41,916 nucleotides of DNA, taken from Desulfobacterales bacterium (GTDB taxonomy: Bacteria > Desulfobacterota > Desulfobacteria > Desulfobacterales > JAHEIW01). The first letter of the stretch is position 1. Every line of letters begins with the position of its first letter. Below the pieces are notes generated by a model that did not search any database, was not told the origin of the DNA, and saw only the letters and a program-made list of their open reading frames with translations. Made by a program: the position numbers and the translations under genes. Positions 35,326 through 41,916 of the stretch are shown here, in pieces. The stretch spans positions 1-41,916 of the forward strand of contig JASJAN010000047.1 in assembly GCA_030066985.1 (NCBI GenBank), written 5' to 3'.

Positions 35326-36711
35326 TTAGCCGTAAGCCAAAGCCGGCAGCCAGATGACCAGCTGCGGCCAGATAGCGATGATCACCAGTCCGATCAGCTG
35401 CAGAATGATAAAAGGCACCACGCCTTTATAAATATCGACAAGTTCCACTTCAGGCGGCGCAACACCTTTTAGATAGAAAAGGGCAAATCCAACAGGAGGC
35501 GTTAAAAATGAGGTTTGCAAACTTACGGCAATCAGGACCACAAACCAGACCAGTTCCGGATTATCCACGACGCCGTGCCCCTCGATCTGAAACCCGAGGC
35601 CAGAGACAACCGGTGCAATCAAGGGTAAAACGATTAACGTGATTTCAATCCAATCCAGAAAAAAACCGAGCAGAAATACGGCCCCCAGAATAACCGCCAT
35701 GATGCCATATGGTCCCAGCGGGATTCCGGTGAGAATTCTTTCGATGAATTCATCCCCCCCGAGACTGCGCAGCACGAGGGCAAAACAGGTCGCCCCCAGA
35801 AAAATAGCAAAAATATAGGCGGTGGTGTTAAAGCAGGCCTTCATGACTTCGACAATGACCTTGAAATTAAGCCGCTTGTTCATGGCCGCCAAGATGGTGG
35901 CGCCCAGGGCGCCGACGCCGCTGGCTTCAGTGGGGGTAGTGATGCCGGCAAATATAGAGCCCAGCACGGCAATAATCAATCCCGCAGGCGGCAAAATACT
36001 TTTGAGAACATCCCAGAGCATGCGCCAGGCGATGGGCTGCCGATTGGGGTCCAACGGCGCTGCCTTGGGATTCAGCAAGCTAAAGATCAAAATATAGGCA
36101 ATATACAAGGACCCTAAAATGACACCGGGTACAACCGCACCCATAAACAAATCGCCCACAGACAACCCCAGCTGATCGGCCATAATGACCAGCATAATAC
36201 TGGGCGGTATCAAAATACCCAGAGTGCCGGAGCCGGCGATGGTCCCCAGTGCCAGCGTTTTGGAATAGCCTTGCTTCATCATGGCCGGCAAAGACAACAG
36301 CCCCAAAAGCACCACCGAAGCCCCGATAATACCGGTCGAAGCCGCCAGGATGATGCCGATGGTCGTAACGGTGACGGCCAACCCGCCGCGCACTTTACCA
36401 AAGAGACTCTGCATGGACTTCATCATGCTTTCGGCGATGCCGGAACGATCGAGCATCAGACCCATAAAGATAAACATGGGCAGGGCCACCAGGACCCAGT
36501 TATCCATGAATTTGAAAATCCGGTTAATCACCATGCCCAGGGTCAGGTAATCCAGACCTGTCAGGGTGCCAAAATACTGATCGGCAACCCAGCCCACCAG
36601 GGTAAATATCATGGCCACGCCCCCCAACACCCAGGCAACCGGAAAGCCGGTGAACAGGAGGCTGACAAAGGTCAGAAACATGGCGATTACGAGATAATCG
36701 TTAAATTCCAT
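35326..36711 (-). CDS. dctM: TRAP transporter large permease (DctM family)
   Basis: 461 residues with about 12 hydrophobic helices. Family landmarks are LLFTGFPVAWVLGGVAMIF, VALPMFIFMGLMLDRSGIAE, GTLGILIPPSIMLVIMADQL, and FLLGFFLDWIEITLIVLPL near residue 350. It is the sodium- or proton-coupled channel subunit of a tripartite transporter. The gene starts 3 nt after the small-subunit stop. The large size and the TakP-like binding protein put it in the group that moves 2-oxoacids, hydroxyacids and related carboxylates. Confidence 0.94.
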   Translation of the reverse strand: MEFNDYLVIAMFLTFVSLLFTGFPVAWVLGGVAMIFTLVGWVADQYFGTLTGLDYLTLGMVINRIFKFMDNWVLVALPMFIFMGLMLDRSGIAESMMKSMQSLFGKVRGGLAVTVTTIGIILAASTGIIGASVVLLGLLSLPAMMKQGYSKTLALGTIAGSGTLGILIPPSIMLVIMADQLGLSVGDLFMGAVVPGVILGSLYIAYILIFSLLNPKAAPLDPNRQPIAWRMLWDVLKSILPPAGLIIAVLGSIFAGITTPTEASGVGALGATILAAMNKRLNFKVIVEVMKACFNTTAYIFAIFLGATCFALVLRSLGGDEFIERILTGIPLGPYGIMAVILGAVFLLGFFLDWIEITLIVLPLIAPVVSGLGFQIEGHGVVDNPELVWFVVLIAVSLQTSFLTPPVGFALFYLKGVAPPEVELVDIYKGVVPFIILQLIGLVIIAIWPQLVIWLPALAYG

Positions 36712-36714
36712 GGT

Positions 36715-37242
36715 TTAGGTTCTCCTCAGAGAAAGAAAGGTGCGCACGGCTCTTGAAATGGTGGCGACTCCCAGCAGGAAGAAGGTGATGGGGATAATCC
36801 CTTTGATCGCCCAGCGCCAGGGCAGCCCCATGGGAGCATCAGAGCGTTCATTGACCCGCCAGGATTCCCAGACAAAATCCAGGCTCTGATGGAAGATGAT
36901 AATGATAAAGGGCAACAACAGAACGACGGTACCAAACAGATCCCAGCGGTATCTCCATTTCTGGGAAAGACGCGCATGGATGATGTCCACCCGGATATGG
37001 GAATCCATCATCTGGGCATAAGAAGCCCCGAACATGATCCCTAACGCATATAGATGCCACTGCAATTCTTCCAGTATAACCAGGCCACGGCCGAAGCCAT
37101 AGCGCAAAATGACCTGCAGAATAATGACAAGAACTAGAATGCCGTTGGTCCACATGACCACGTGTCCGATGGAACGAATGAATTTATCCAGGGCATCACA
37201 AAATTTGCTGGGGGCCATATCCTGTTGGGTTTCTGCGCTCAT
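36715..37242 (-). CDS. dctQ: TRAP transporter small permease (DctQ family)
   Basis: 175 residues with four predicted helices (VVMWTNGILVLVIILQVILR, ELQWHLYALGIMFGASYAQM, LFGTVVLLLPFIIIIFHQSL, and a final one near FFLLGVATISRAV). The motif EELQWHLYALG and the HIRVD segment after helix 2 are typical of DctQ. It links the binding protein and DctM. AGGGAG lies about 6 nt before the ATG. Confidence 0.92.
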   Translation of the reverse strand: MSAETQQDMAPSKFCDALDKFIRSIGHVVMWTNGILVLVIILQVILRYGFGRGLVILEELQWHLYALGIMFGASYAQMMDSHIRVDIIHARLSQKWRYRWDLFGTVVLLLPFIIIIFHQSLDFVWESWRVNERSDAPMGLPWRWAIKGIIPITFFLLGVATISRAVRTFLSLRRT

Positions 37243-37303
37243 GCCAATCTCCCTATAGGGCGGGAACGATTAATCGGGTTAAGGTTATTCGTAACGAATA
37301 TTT

Positions 37304-37350
37304 CCCAAAGGTGCAGGAGATCGTTATCGGGTCCCCCGCAACGCTTTGGG
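37304..37350 (-). promoter_or_regulatory. Stem-loop between dctP and dctQ
   Basis: CCCAAAG (37304-37310) pairs with CTTTGGG (37344-37350), with some additional G/C pairing inside. It lies 24 nt after the dctP stop in the 132-nt gap before dctQ. No T-tract. It is the third binding-protein to permease junction in the window with such a structure. Confidence 0.45.
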
Positions 37351-37374
37351 ATGACATATTCAATTAAAGATAAA

Positions 37375-38526
37375 TTATTGTTTCGGCGGTTTGGGACGCG
37401 GCAAAAATCCATAGGATTGCCACAGGGCATAATCCTTACGGAAGGCTGAAAAATCATCCCAGACCTTTTTGAAAAACGGGTCTTTGGCGGATTGCTCGGC
37501 GGCAACTTCTTCCCAGGCCTGTTTGAAGGTCGCCAGCATTTCATCGGACCAGTACATGTTGGTCACACCGTTATTTTCGACGTTTTCCTTCATCGCCTGC
37601 CATTGAATGGCTTCGGTGTAGGCAAAGGCATCCGCCGTGGCGGCCTTGCACATCATTTCAATAACCGCACGCTGGTGATCCGTCATGCCGTTCCAGGCAT
37701 CTTTATTGATCAGCAGCTCAAAAGTTGTGGCCTGCTGATGCCAGCCGGGAAAATAATTATATTTGGCAATCTTTTGAAAGCCCAGCAGTTTATCGATGGC
37801 GGGCATCGAAAATTCAGTGGCTTCGATCGCTTTTTTCTCCAGAGCCGGAAAAATTTCGCCACCCGGAATCAAACTGACCGAAGCGCCCAGTTTCTGCATG
37901 GCCTGGCCGCCCAGCCCAAAAAAGCGCATCTTCAGGCCTTTGAGATCATCCGGTGAATTAATGGGCTTGGTAAACCAGCCTGAGGTCTCAGGTGCGATGA
38001 TGCCGCACAGCAGGACTTTAACATTGTAGCCGTGGCTGTCGTACATCTCCTGCCACAGTTTCATACCGTTGCCATAATACAGCCAGGCCAAAAATTCGCC
38101 GGTTTCGGGGCCAAAGGGGATGGCTGTAAAAATCGGCGAAGCCGGTATCTTGCCGGCCCAGTAACCTGAAACGCTGTACCCGCCATTGATTTTACCTTCG
38201 GATACCGCATCCAGGATTTCAAACGGCGCTACCAGTTTGCCCGGTTCGTAGACCTTCATTGCAATCGTACCGGCACTGGCGAGTTCAATTCGGTCTGCAA
38301 CCCATTTGATGGTTGAACCCAAACCCGGAAGACTGGTGGCAAAGCAGATCGGAACCTTTATCAAAACTTTCTTTGCCTCAGGAGCTTTGGGCTCCTCCGC
38401 CGGAGCTGCTGCCGCAGCAGGCTTTTTTTCTTCTTCCTGTTTTGCACAGCTTAAAAACAATCCAGACAGCACAAAACTGGCGGCAAGAAGAAGGATTAAC
38501 GTTTTCATAAAAGCGTTTTTCTTCAT
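37375..38526 (-). CDS. dctP: TRAP transporter substrate-binding lipoprotein (DctP/TakP-like)
   Basis: 383 residues from the ATG at 38526 (AAGGAG upstream); an in-frame ATG ten codons earlier lies before the ribosome binding site. The signal ends in the lipobox LFLSC (Cys27), followed by a linker rich in Lys, Glu, Ala and Pro (residues 30-55), so the protein is tethered to a membrane. The core has MRFFGLGGQAMQKLG, SLIPGGEIFPALEKKAIEAT and YNYFPGWHQQATTFELLIN, the pattern of the TakP (2-oxoacid-binding) branch. The TakP segment that usually reads WVGPW is FSMPA here, so a ligand-contacting tryptophan is missing and the substrate may differ. Confidence 0.92.
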   Translation of the reverse strand: MKKNAFMKTLILLLAASFVLSGLFLSCAKQEEEKKPAAAAAPAEEPKAPEAKKVLIKVPICFATSLPGLGSTIKWVADRIELASAGTIAMKVYEPGKLVAPFEILDAVSEGKINGGYSVSGYWAGKIPASPIFTAIPFGPETGEFLAWLYYGNGMKLWQEMYDSHGYNVKVLLCGIIAPETSGWFTKPINSPDDLKGLKMRFFGLGGQAMQKLGASVSLIPGGEIFPALEKKAIEATEFSMPAIDKLLGFQKIAKYNYFPGWHQQATTFELLINKDAWNGMTDHQRAVIEMMCKAATADAFAYTEAIQWQAMKENVENNGVTNMYWSDEMLATFKQAWEEVAAEQSAKDPFFKKVWDDFSAFRKDYALWQSYGFLPRPKPPKQ

Positions 38527-38698
38527 CACGATTCTCCTTTTTTGAAATGTCAACATTAGAAAATAATCACCTGCACAACGTAGCGCTAACTATCGATAAC
38601 CACCCCCTTTTTGTCAAGGAATAAAATATGAGTTCAAATGATCGGCCTGATTTTAACAATAAACCGTTTAGAATTTAGTGAATTGCGCTATGAGATCC

Positions 38699-39556
38699 CT
38701 ATTCGATTTTTTTTTGGGCATACGTACGCACCATTCCCCCATCGAATAAAAGGTCGCCGCCGATAAGATATTTGGCAAAGCGGGAAAATCCAAAAATAAA
38801 AAGGTTTGCCACCTCGATGGGTGACATCATTTCCTTGATACGGGAGTAACCCATCATGACTTCTCGCACAACCTCTTCGGGCGTAATGCCGCGTTGTTCA
38901 GCCTGGGCAGGGATTTGATTTAATGTCAGAGCAGTTTTAACAAACCCGGTACTGACGGTGAAGGAACGAATTCTGCCCTCGCCTTCGGCCGCAATTGACT
39001 GGGTCAAGGCGCGCAGTCCGAACTTGGTAATGTTGTAAACCGGTTTATTGAGGGTGCTAATGTGGGCATGCACGGATGCCATGTTGCCGATAGCGCCAAC
39101 CCCGTCACTGCTTTTTTTGATGTGCGGCAAAGTTAGCTTGGATAGATAAAACGGTGCCCGCAACATCAATCTTTGCATGTAATCATATTTTTCCATCGGA
39201 AAATCGTCGACCGAATCAATGTGCTGAATACCGGCAATATTGGCCACAAATTTAATGCTGCCAAGTTTGGCGGCTTCAGCGACCGCATGCTCGATATCCG
39301 CATCTTGGCATAAATCAGTCTTTACAAAAATCATCTGGCCGCCCATATCCCGGGCCATTTTTTGCGTTTTTTTCCCCTCCTTTTCATTAAAATCCAAACC
39401 GACAGTCATCAAATTGTTGGCAGCGGCGGCGATGGCTGTCGCCCTGCCGATACCGGTTCCTGACCCGGTAACGATACAAACGTTGTGGGTATTGAAATTA
39501 TCATCTTCGAGAATCAATATGTCTTCACGCTTGATCTCGGGCTCTCGGATGTCCAT
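38699..39556 (-). CDS. 3-hydroxybutyrate dehydrogenase-like short-chain dehydrogenase
   Basis: 285 residues. A 24-residue N-terminal extension precedes the SDR core (VCIVTGSGTGIGRAT, residues 26-40; Asp55 suggests NAD). Catalytic Ser161, Tyr174 and Lys178 (in VYNITK) are present. LNQIPAQAEQRGITPEEVV matches the substrate-lid region of BdhA (D-3-hydroxybutyrate dehydrogenases). The catalytic Asn of classical SDRs appears to be replaced: the aligned position is Met131 in RLMLRAPF. The activity may therefore differ from BdhA. GGGAGG precedes the ATG, and a sigma54-type promoter lies about 58 nt upstream. It is the first gene before the TRAP operon, separated from it by 172 nt. Confidence 0.83.
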   Translation of the reverse strand: MDIREPEIKREDILILEDDNFNTHNVCIVTGSGTGIGRATAIAAAANNLMTVGLDFNEKEGKKTQKMARDMGGQMIFVKTDLCQDADIEHAVAEAAKLGSIKFVANIAGIQHIDSVDDFPMEKYDYMQRLMLRAPFYLSKLTLPHIKKSSDGVGAIGNMASVHAHISTLNKPVYNITKFGLRALTQSIAAEGEGRIRSFTVSTGFVKTALTLNQIPAQAEQRGITPEEVVREVMMGYSRIKEMMSPIEVANLFIFGFSRFAKYLIGGDLLFDGGMVRTYAQKKIE

Positions 39557-39613
39557 AGGGGTCCTCCCTTAAAGAAGCTCAGATTCGATTGCACGGTGGG
39601 TTAGAATTAAATC

Positions 39614-39630
39614 TGCAAATTCTGGACCAA
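39614..39630 (-). promoter_or_regulatory. Sigma54 (-24/-12) promoter for the BdhA-like gene
   Basis: On the minus strand the sequence reads TTGGTCCAGAATTTGCA, with GG and GC separated by exactly 10 bases, a -12 box TTTGCA and a -24 box TTGG. Transcription would start near 39603 and give a leader of about 46 nt before the ATG at 39556. The divergent neighbouring gene encodes a sigma54 activator, which strengthens the call. Confidence 0.65.
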
Positions 39631-39722
39631 ACGTTTTAGTGAAATCTTACCGGTGCCGATAGCGGCAATACTGCTCTAGTGCCCACTATATGGCTGTTTT
39701 ATACTTTGGATGCATTTTTTTC

Positions 39723-39751
39723 TCGACAATTTCAGCGGTTGTTTGTATAGG
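39723..39751 (+). promoter_or_regulatory. Sigma70-like promoter for the sigma54 regulator gene
   Basis: TCGACA (39723-39728) and TATAGG (39746-39751) are 17 nt apart. Transcription would start near 39758, exactly where the TGTATCAAT repeat begins, so a protein bound there could block it. Predicted from consensus matching only. Confidence 0.4.
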
Positions 39752-39757
39752 CTGATA

Positions 39758-39793
39758 TGTATCAATCTATATACATGTTGCCATATTGATACA
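39758..39793. promoter_or_regulatory. Inverted repeat, candidate enhancer/operator for the sigma54 regulator
   Basis: TGTATCAAT (39758-39766) and ATTGATACA (39785-39793) are perfect 9-bp inverted copies 18 nt apart. A second overlapping dyad TGTAT/ATACA occupies 39758-39775. The pair lies about 155-190 nt upstream of the predicted sigma54 start site of the BdhA-like gene, a normal enhancer distance, and overlaps the predicted start and leader of the regulator's own gene. Confidence 0.6.
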
Positions 39794-39806
39794 GAAGGGG
39801 GATTCG

Positions 39807-41267
39807 ATGAAAACCGGCTCAAAAATAAGTCGGGCATCCAAAAACGGTATCCCGTTAGAGTTGCAAGCAGATCCTGATGGGTCTGTGGTACTTAAAGATC
39901 AATTGGAAGCCTATCAACTGGTCTTTGAAAGCATTTATAACGGCGTCATGGTCACCGACGCTGAAGGGATCATTACCCATTTTAACAAACCTTACGGTCA
40001 GTTTTTGGGGCTTGATCCAGCGAATCAGATTGGCAAGCACTGCACCGAAGTGGTTGAAAATACACGCATGCACATCGTGGCCAAGACCGGAAAGGCCGAG
40101 ATCAACCAAACCCAGCGGATCAAGGGGCAAAGCATGGTCGTTCAGCGGATTCCGATCAAAAAAGACGGTCAAGTGATTGCGGTTTTCGGACAGGTCATGT
40201 TCAAAGATGTCAAAGATGTCACCAATCTGGCCAATCGACTTTCATTGCTGGAATCTAAAGTCAAACACTATGAAGAGGAACTGATCAATCTGAGATCCAC
40301 CCGCTATACCTTTGACAGCATTGTGGGCAGCAGCCGGGTCATCCGCGAGTTGAAGAAGGAAGCCCTGAAAGCGTCGGTCAATCAATTTCCGGTGTTGATT
40401 ACCGGTGACAGCGGTACCGGCAAGGAGCTTTTCGCCCAGGCCATCCATCACGCCAGCCCGCGTAAACTATACCCTTTTGTGCGGATCAACTGCTCGGCCA
40501 TACCCAAAGATCTGCTGGAATCCGAGTTGTTCGGCTATGAAAAAGGTGCTTTTACCGGTGCCAAATCCGAGGGCAAACCTGGTAAATTTGAGATCGCCAA
40601 CCAGGGTACAGTTTTTTTAGATGAAATCGGAGACCTGCCGCTGGTGATGCAGCCAAAGCTTTTACGGGTGGTAGAAGAAAAGGAGTTTGAACGCGTCGGG
40701 GGCACGAAGATCATCCGCTCAGACTTTCGCGTCATCGCGGCCACCAACCAAGACCTTGAAGACATGCTTGCCGATGAGCGCTTTCGAAAGGATCTGTTCT
40801 ACCGGCTAAATGTCATACCTTTGCATATCCCGCCGCTGCGGGAGCGCAAAAGCGATATCGTGCCGCTGGCCCAGCACTTTTTAAAGCAAATGGCCAAAGA
40901 GGCGAATCTTTCAGAAATTTCACTGGACAATGATGCTGCCGCAGCATTGAAAAAATACACCTGGCCCGGAAATGTCCGTGAATTGTTAAACGTTTTGGAA
41001 AGAGCCCTGTCTTCAATTGAAGGCGACATCATTCATTTGGGCGACCTGCCTTTTTATGTGAGCCGCATGCAGAAAAAGCTTCCCGAGCAGAATCAGTCTA
41101 CAATGGACATCAAAGGGGTGCAGGCGCGAGCGGAAAGAGATGCCATTCAATATGCCTTAAAGGAAACCCGCCATAATAAAGCGCAGGCAGCCAAACTCCT
41201 GGGGATTCATCGCACGCTTTTGTATAAAAAAATGAAAAAATACAATATTGCGCTCAAACCCGAATAA
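39807..41267 (+). CDS. PAS-AAA+-Fis sigma54-dependent transcriptional activator
   Basis: 486 residues from the ATG at 39807, which has GAAGGGGG upstream; a TTG seven codons earlier is inside the inverted repeat. Order: PAS domain (about 33-135), short coiled-coil (140-165), AAA+ domain (about 170-400) with Walker A GDSGTGKE (200-207), the sigma54-contacting loop GAFTGA (247-252), Walker B VFLDEIGD (269-276) and FRKDLFYRLNV, then a Fis-type helix-turn-helix (about 445-480, HNKAQAAKLLGIHRTLLYKK). The PAS domain probably senses a small acid or acyl compound. It is divergent from the BdhA-TRAP-ligase genes, which it most likely controls, and convergent with the CoA-transferase gene. Confidence 0.95.
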   Translation: MKTGSKISRASKNGIPLELQADPDGSVVLKDQLEAYQLVFESIYNGVMVTDAEGIITHFNKPYGQFLGLDPANQIGKHCTEVVENTRMHIVAKTGKAEINQTQRIKGQSMVVQRIPIKKDGQVIAVFGQVMFKDVKDVTNLANRLSLLESKVKHYEEELINLRSTRYTFDSIVGSSRVIRELKKEALKASVNQFPVLITGDSGTGKELFAQAIHHASPRKLYPFVRINCSAIPKDLLESELFGYEKGAFTGAKSEGKPGKFEIANQGTVFLDEIGDLPLVMQPKLLRVVEEKEFERVGGTKIIRSDFRVIAATNQDLEDMLADERFRKDLFYRLNVIPLHIPPLRERKSDIVPLAQHFLKQMAKEANLSEISLDNDAAAALKKYTWPGNVRELLNVLERALSSIEGDIIHLGDLPFYVSRMQKKLPEQNQSTMDIKGVQARAERDAIQYALKETRHNKAQAAKLLGIHRTLLYKKMKKYNIALKPE

Positions 41268-41303
41268 CCAACTTAAACCTGTAGAGCAATTGATACAGAT
41301 CGT

Positions 41304-41916
41304 CTAGGCTTTCTTTAACGCCTGCTGGGCCTCCTGACTGCTTTCATAAATATGAGGGGCCACATCCCGCTTTTGCAAGGCGTCGCCGAGTTTCATCCGC
41401 AAAAAGGTACTGGTGGTATAGCGTGTCACCCCGGAGTAATAGTGATCCACCAGATGCTTAACCATGTCGGTATATTCATCCACGATATCCGGTAAAATGG
41501 TAAAATTGTCGTAATTGACAATGGTGTAGACCTTTTTTCCCAAAGGTGCCACAATCCGCTCTACTGCCTCTTTGACCGCCTGTACATCCTGTGATGATTG
41601 AATCGCATAACCTTCAAAGTTGACAAAAAACAGATTTTCAGCTGGATCGTAGGTCAACCGCTCTTCTAATGTCAGGGATAGAAGATCCGCTTTGAGATCC
41701 ATGGGCACAGAACGGAAGATGCGGTTATCCATCAAGCGCGGTTGCGCCTTAATGATGGGTTCAAAATCCATCTGGGCCAGAATGTCTTTTGCCAGATCCA
41801 CCCCGGGAGCGATTTCGATCAGCGTCATGCCTTGATCAGTTAGGGCAAATACGCAGCGCTCGGTAATGTAAAGCACGGGTTGCTTTTTTTCGAGGGCATA
41901 TCTGCCGCTGAAGGTA
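41304..41916 (-). CDS. Propionate/acetate CoA-transferase-type enzyme, C-terminal part
   Basis: The last 204 codons of a gene that continues beyond the right edge. TFSGRYALEKKQPVLYITER followed by TDQGMTLIEIAPGVDLAKD, then ILAQMDFEPII and LMDNRIF, is the end of the beta domain of YdiF/PCT-type family I CoA-transferases. An extra C-terminal domain (LTLEERLTYDPAENLFFVNF to HIYESSQEAQQALKKA, about 130 residues) is found in the long form of these proteins. The catalytic Glu is outside the window. Such enzymes exchange CoA between acetate and another short-chain acid. It converges with the sigma54 regulator gene at a distance of 36 nt. Confidence 0.9.
   Translation of the reverse strand, partial: TFSGRYALEKKQPVLYITERCVFALTDQGMTLIEIAPGVDLAKDILAQMDFEPIIKAQPRLMDNRIFRSVPMDLKADLLSLTLEERLTYDPAENLFFVNFEGYAIQSSQDVQAVKEAVERIVAPLGKKVYTIVNYDNFTILPDIVDEYTDMVKHLVDHYYSGVTRYTTSTFLRMKLGDALQKRDVAPHIYESSQEAQQALKKA

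Overview
The window looks like a chromosomal piece of an anaerobic, Gram-negative member of the Desulfobacterota (a sulfate-reducer-type deltaproteobacterium). This is inferred from the gene set: LutABC-type and FAD/Fe-S lactate or 2-hydroxyacid oxidation enzymes, TRAP and dipeptide ABC importers, a thiolase paired with a DUF35 protein, acyl-CoA ligases, a CoA-transferase and a PAS-AAA+-Fis sigma54 activator. Families of intergenic palindromes point the same way. No rRNA, tRNA, CRISPR, phage or transposase gene was found. Almost everything is importer plus catabolic enzyme for small organic acids, acyl compounds and peptides.

Layout. (1) 1-4708, plus strand: a dipeptide/oligopeptide ABC operon in the order A (3' end only)-B-C-D-F. 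(2) 4736-13831, minus strand: a second dipeptide ABC set in transcription order D-F-A-B-C, then a lipoprotein serine hydrolase and an M14-type deacylase. The two ABC systems converge on the two hydrolases, which suggests uptake and trimming of peptides or N-acyl amino acids. (3) 14219-21776, minus strand: acyl-CoA ligase, exported MetX-like alpha/beta hydrolase, thiolase, DUF35 protein, FabG-like SDR, a small CMD-family protein and a YihY/BrkB membrane protein, probably an acyl-CoA activation and cleavage module. (4) 22303-32109: LutA-LutB-LutC, a 941-residue FAD/4Fe-4S dehydrogenase, a GlcD-like FAD oxidase and a GarR-like reductase, flanked by two paralogous universal stress proteins. (5) 32272-39556, minus strand: BdhA-like SDR, TRAP DctP-DctQ-DctM, an orphan LivK-like binding protein and a second acyl-CoA ligase. 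(6) 39807-41267, plus strand: a sigma54 enhancer-binding regulator divergent from module 5, followed by the C-terminal part of a convergent propionate-CoA-transferase-type gene that runs off the window.

Regulation. The gap between the regulator and the BdhA-like gene holds a sigma54 -24/-12 sequence facing the BdhA-like gene, a sigma70-like promoter facing the regulator, and a TGTATCAAT/ATTGATACA inverted repeat. The repeat lies at the right distance to be both the enhancer of the first and an operator of the second.

The most unusual feature is non-coding. At least four unrelated families of 117-158 bp palindromic elements occupy intergenic gaps, two of them with two copies each. Nearly every one begins 0-17 nt after a stop codon. 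One gap (7330-8061) is made largely of diverged copies of a 36-nt unit, the last of which pairs with an inverted copy to form one of the palindromes.
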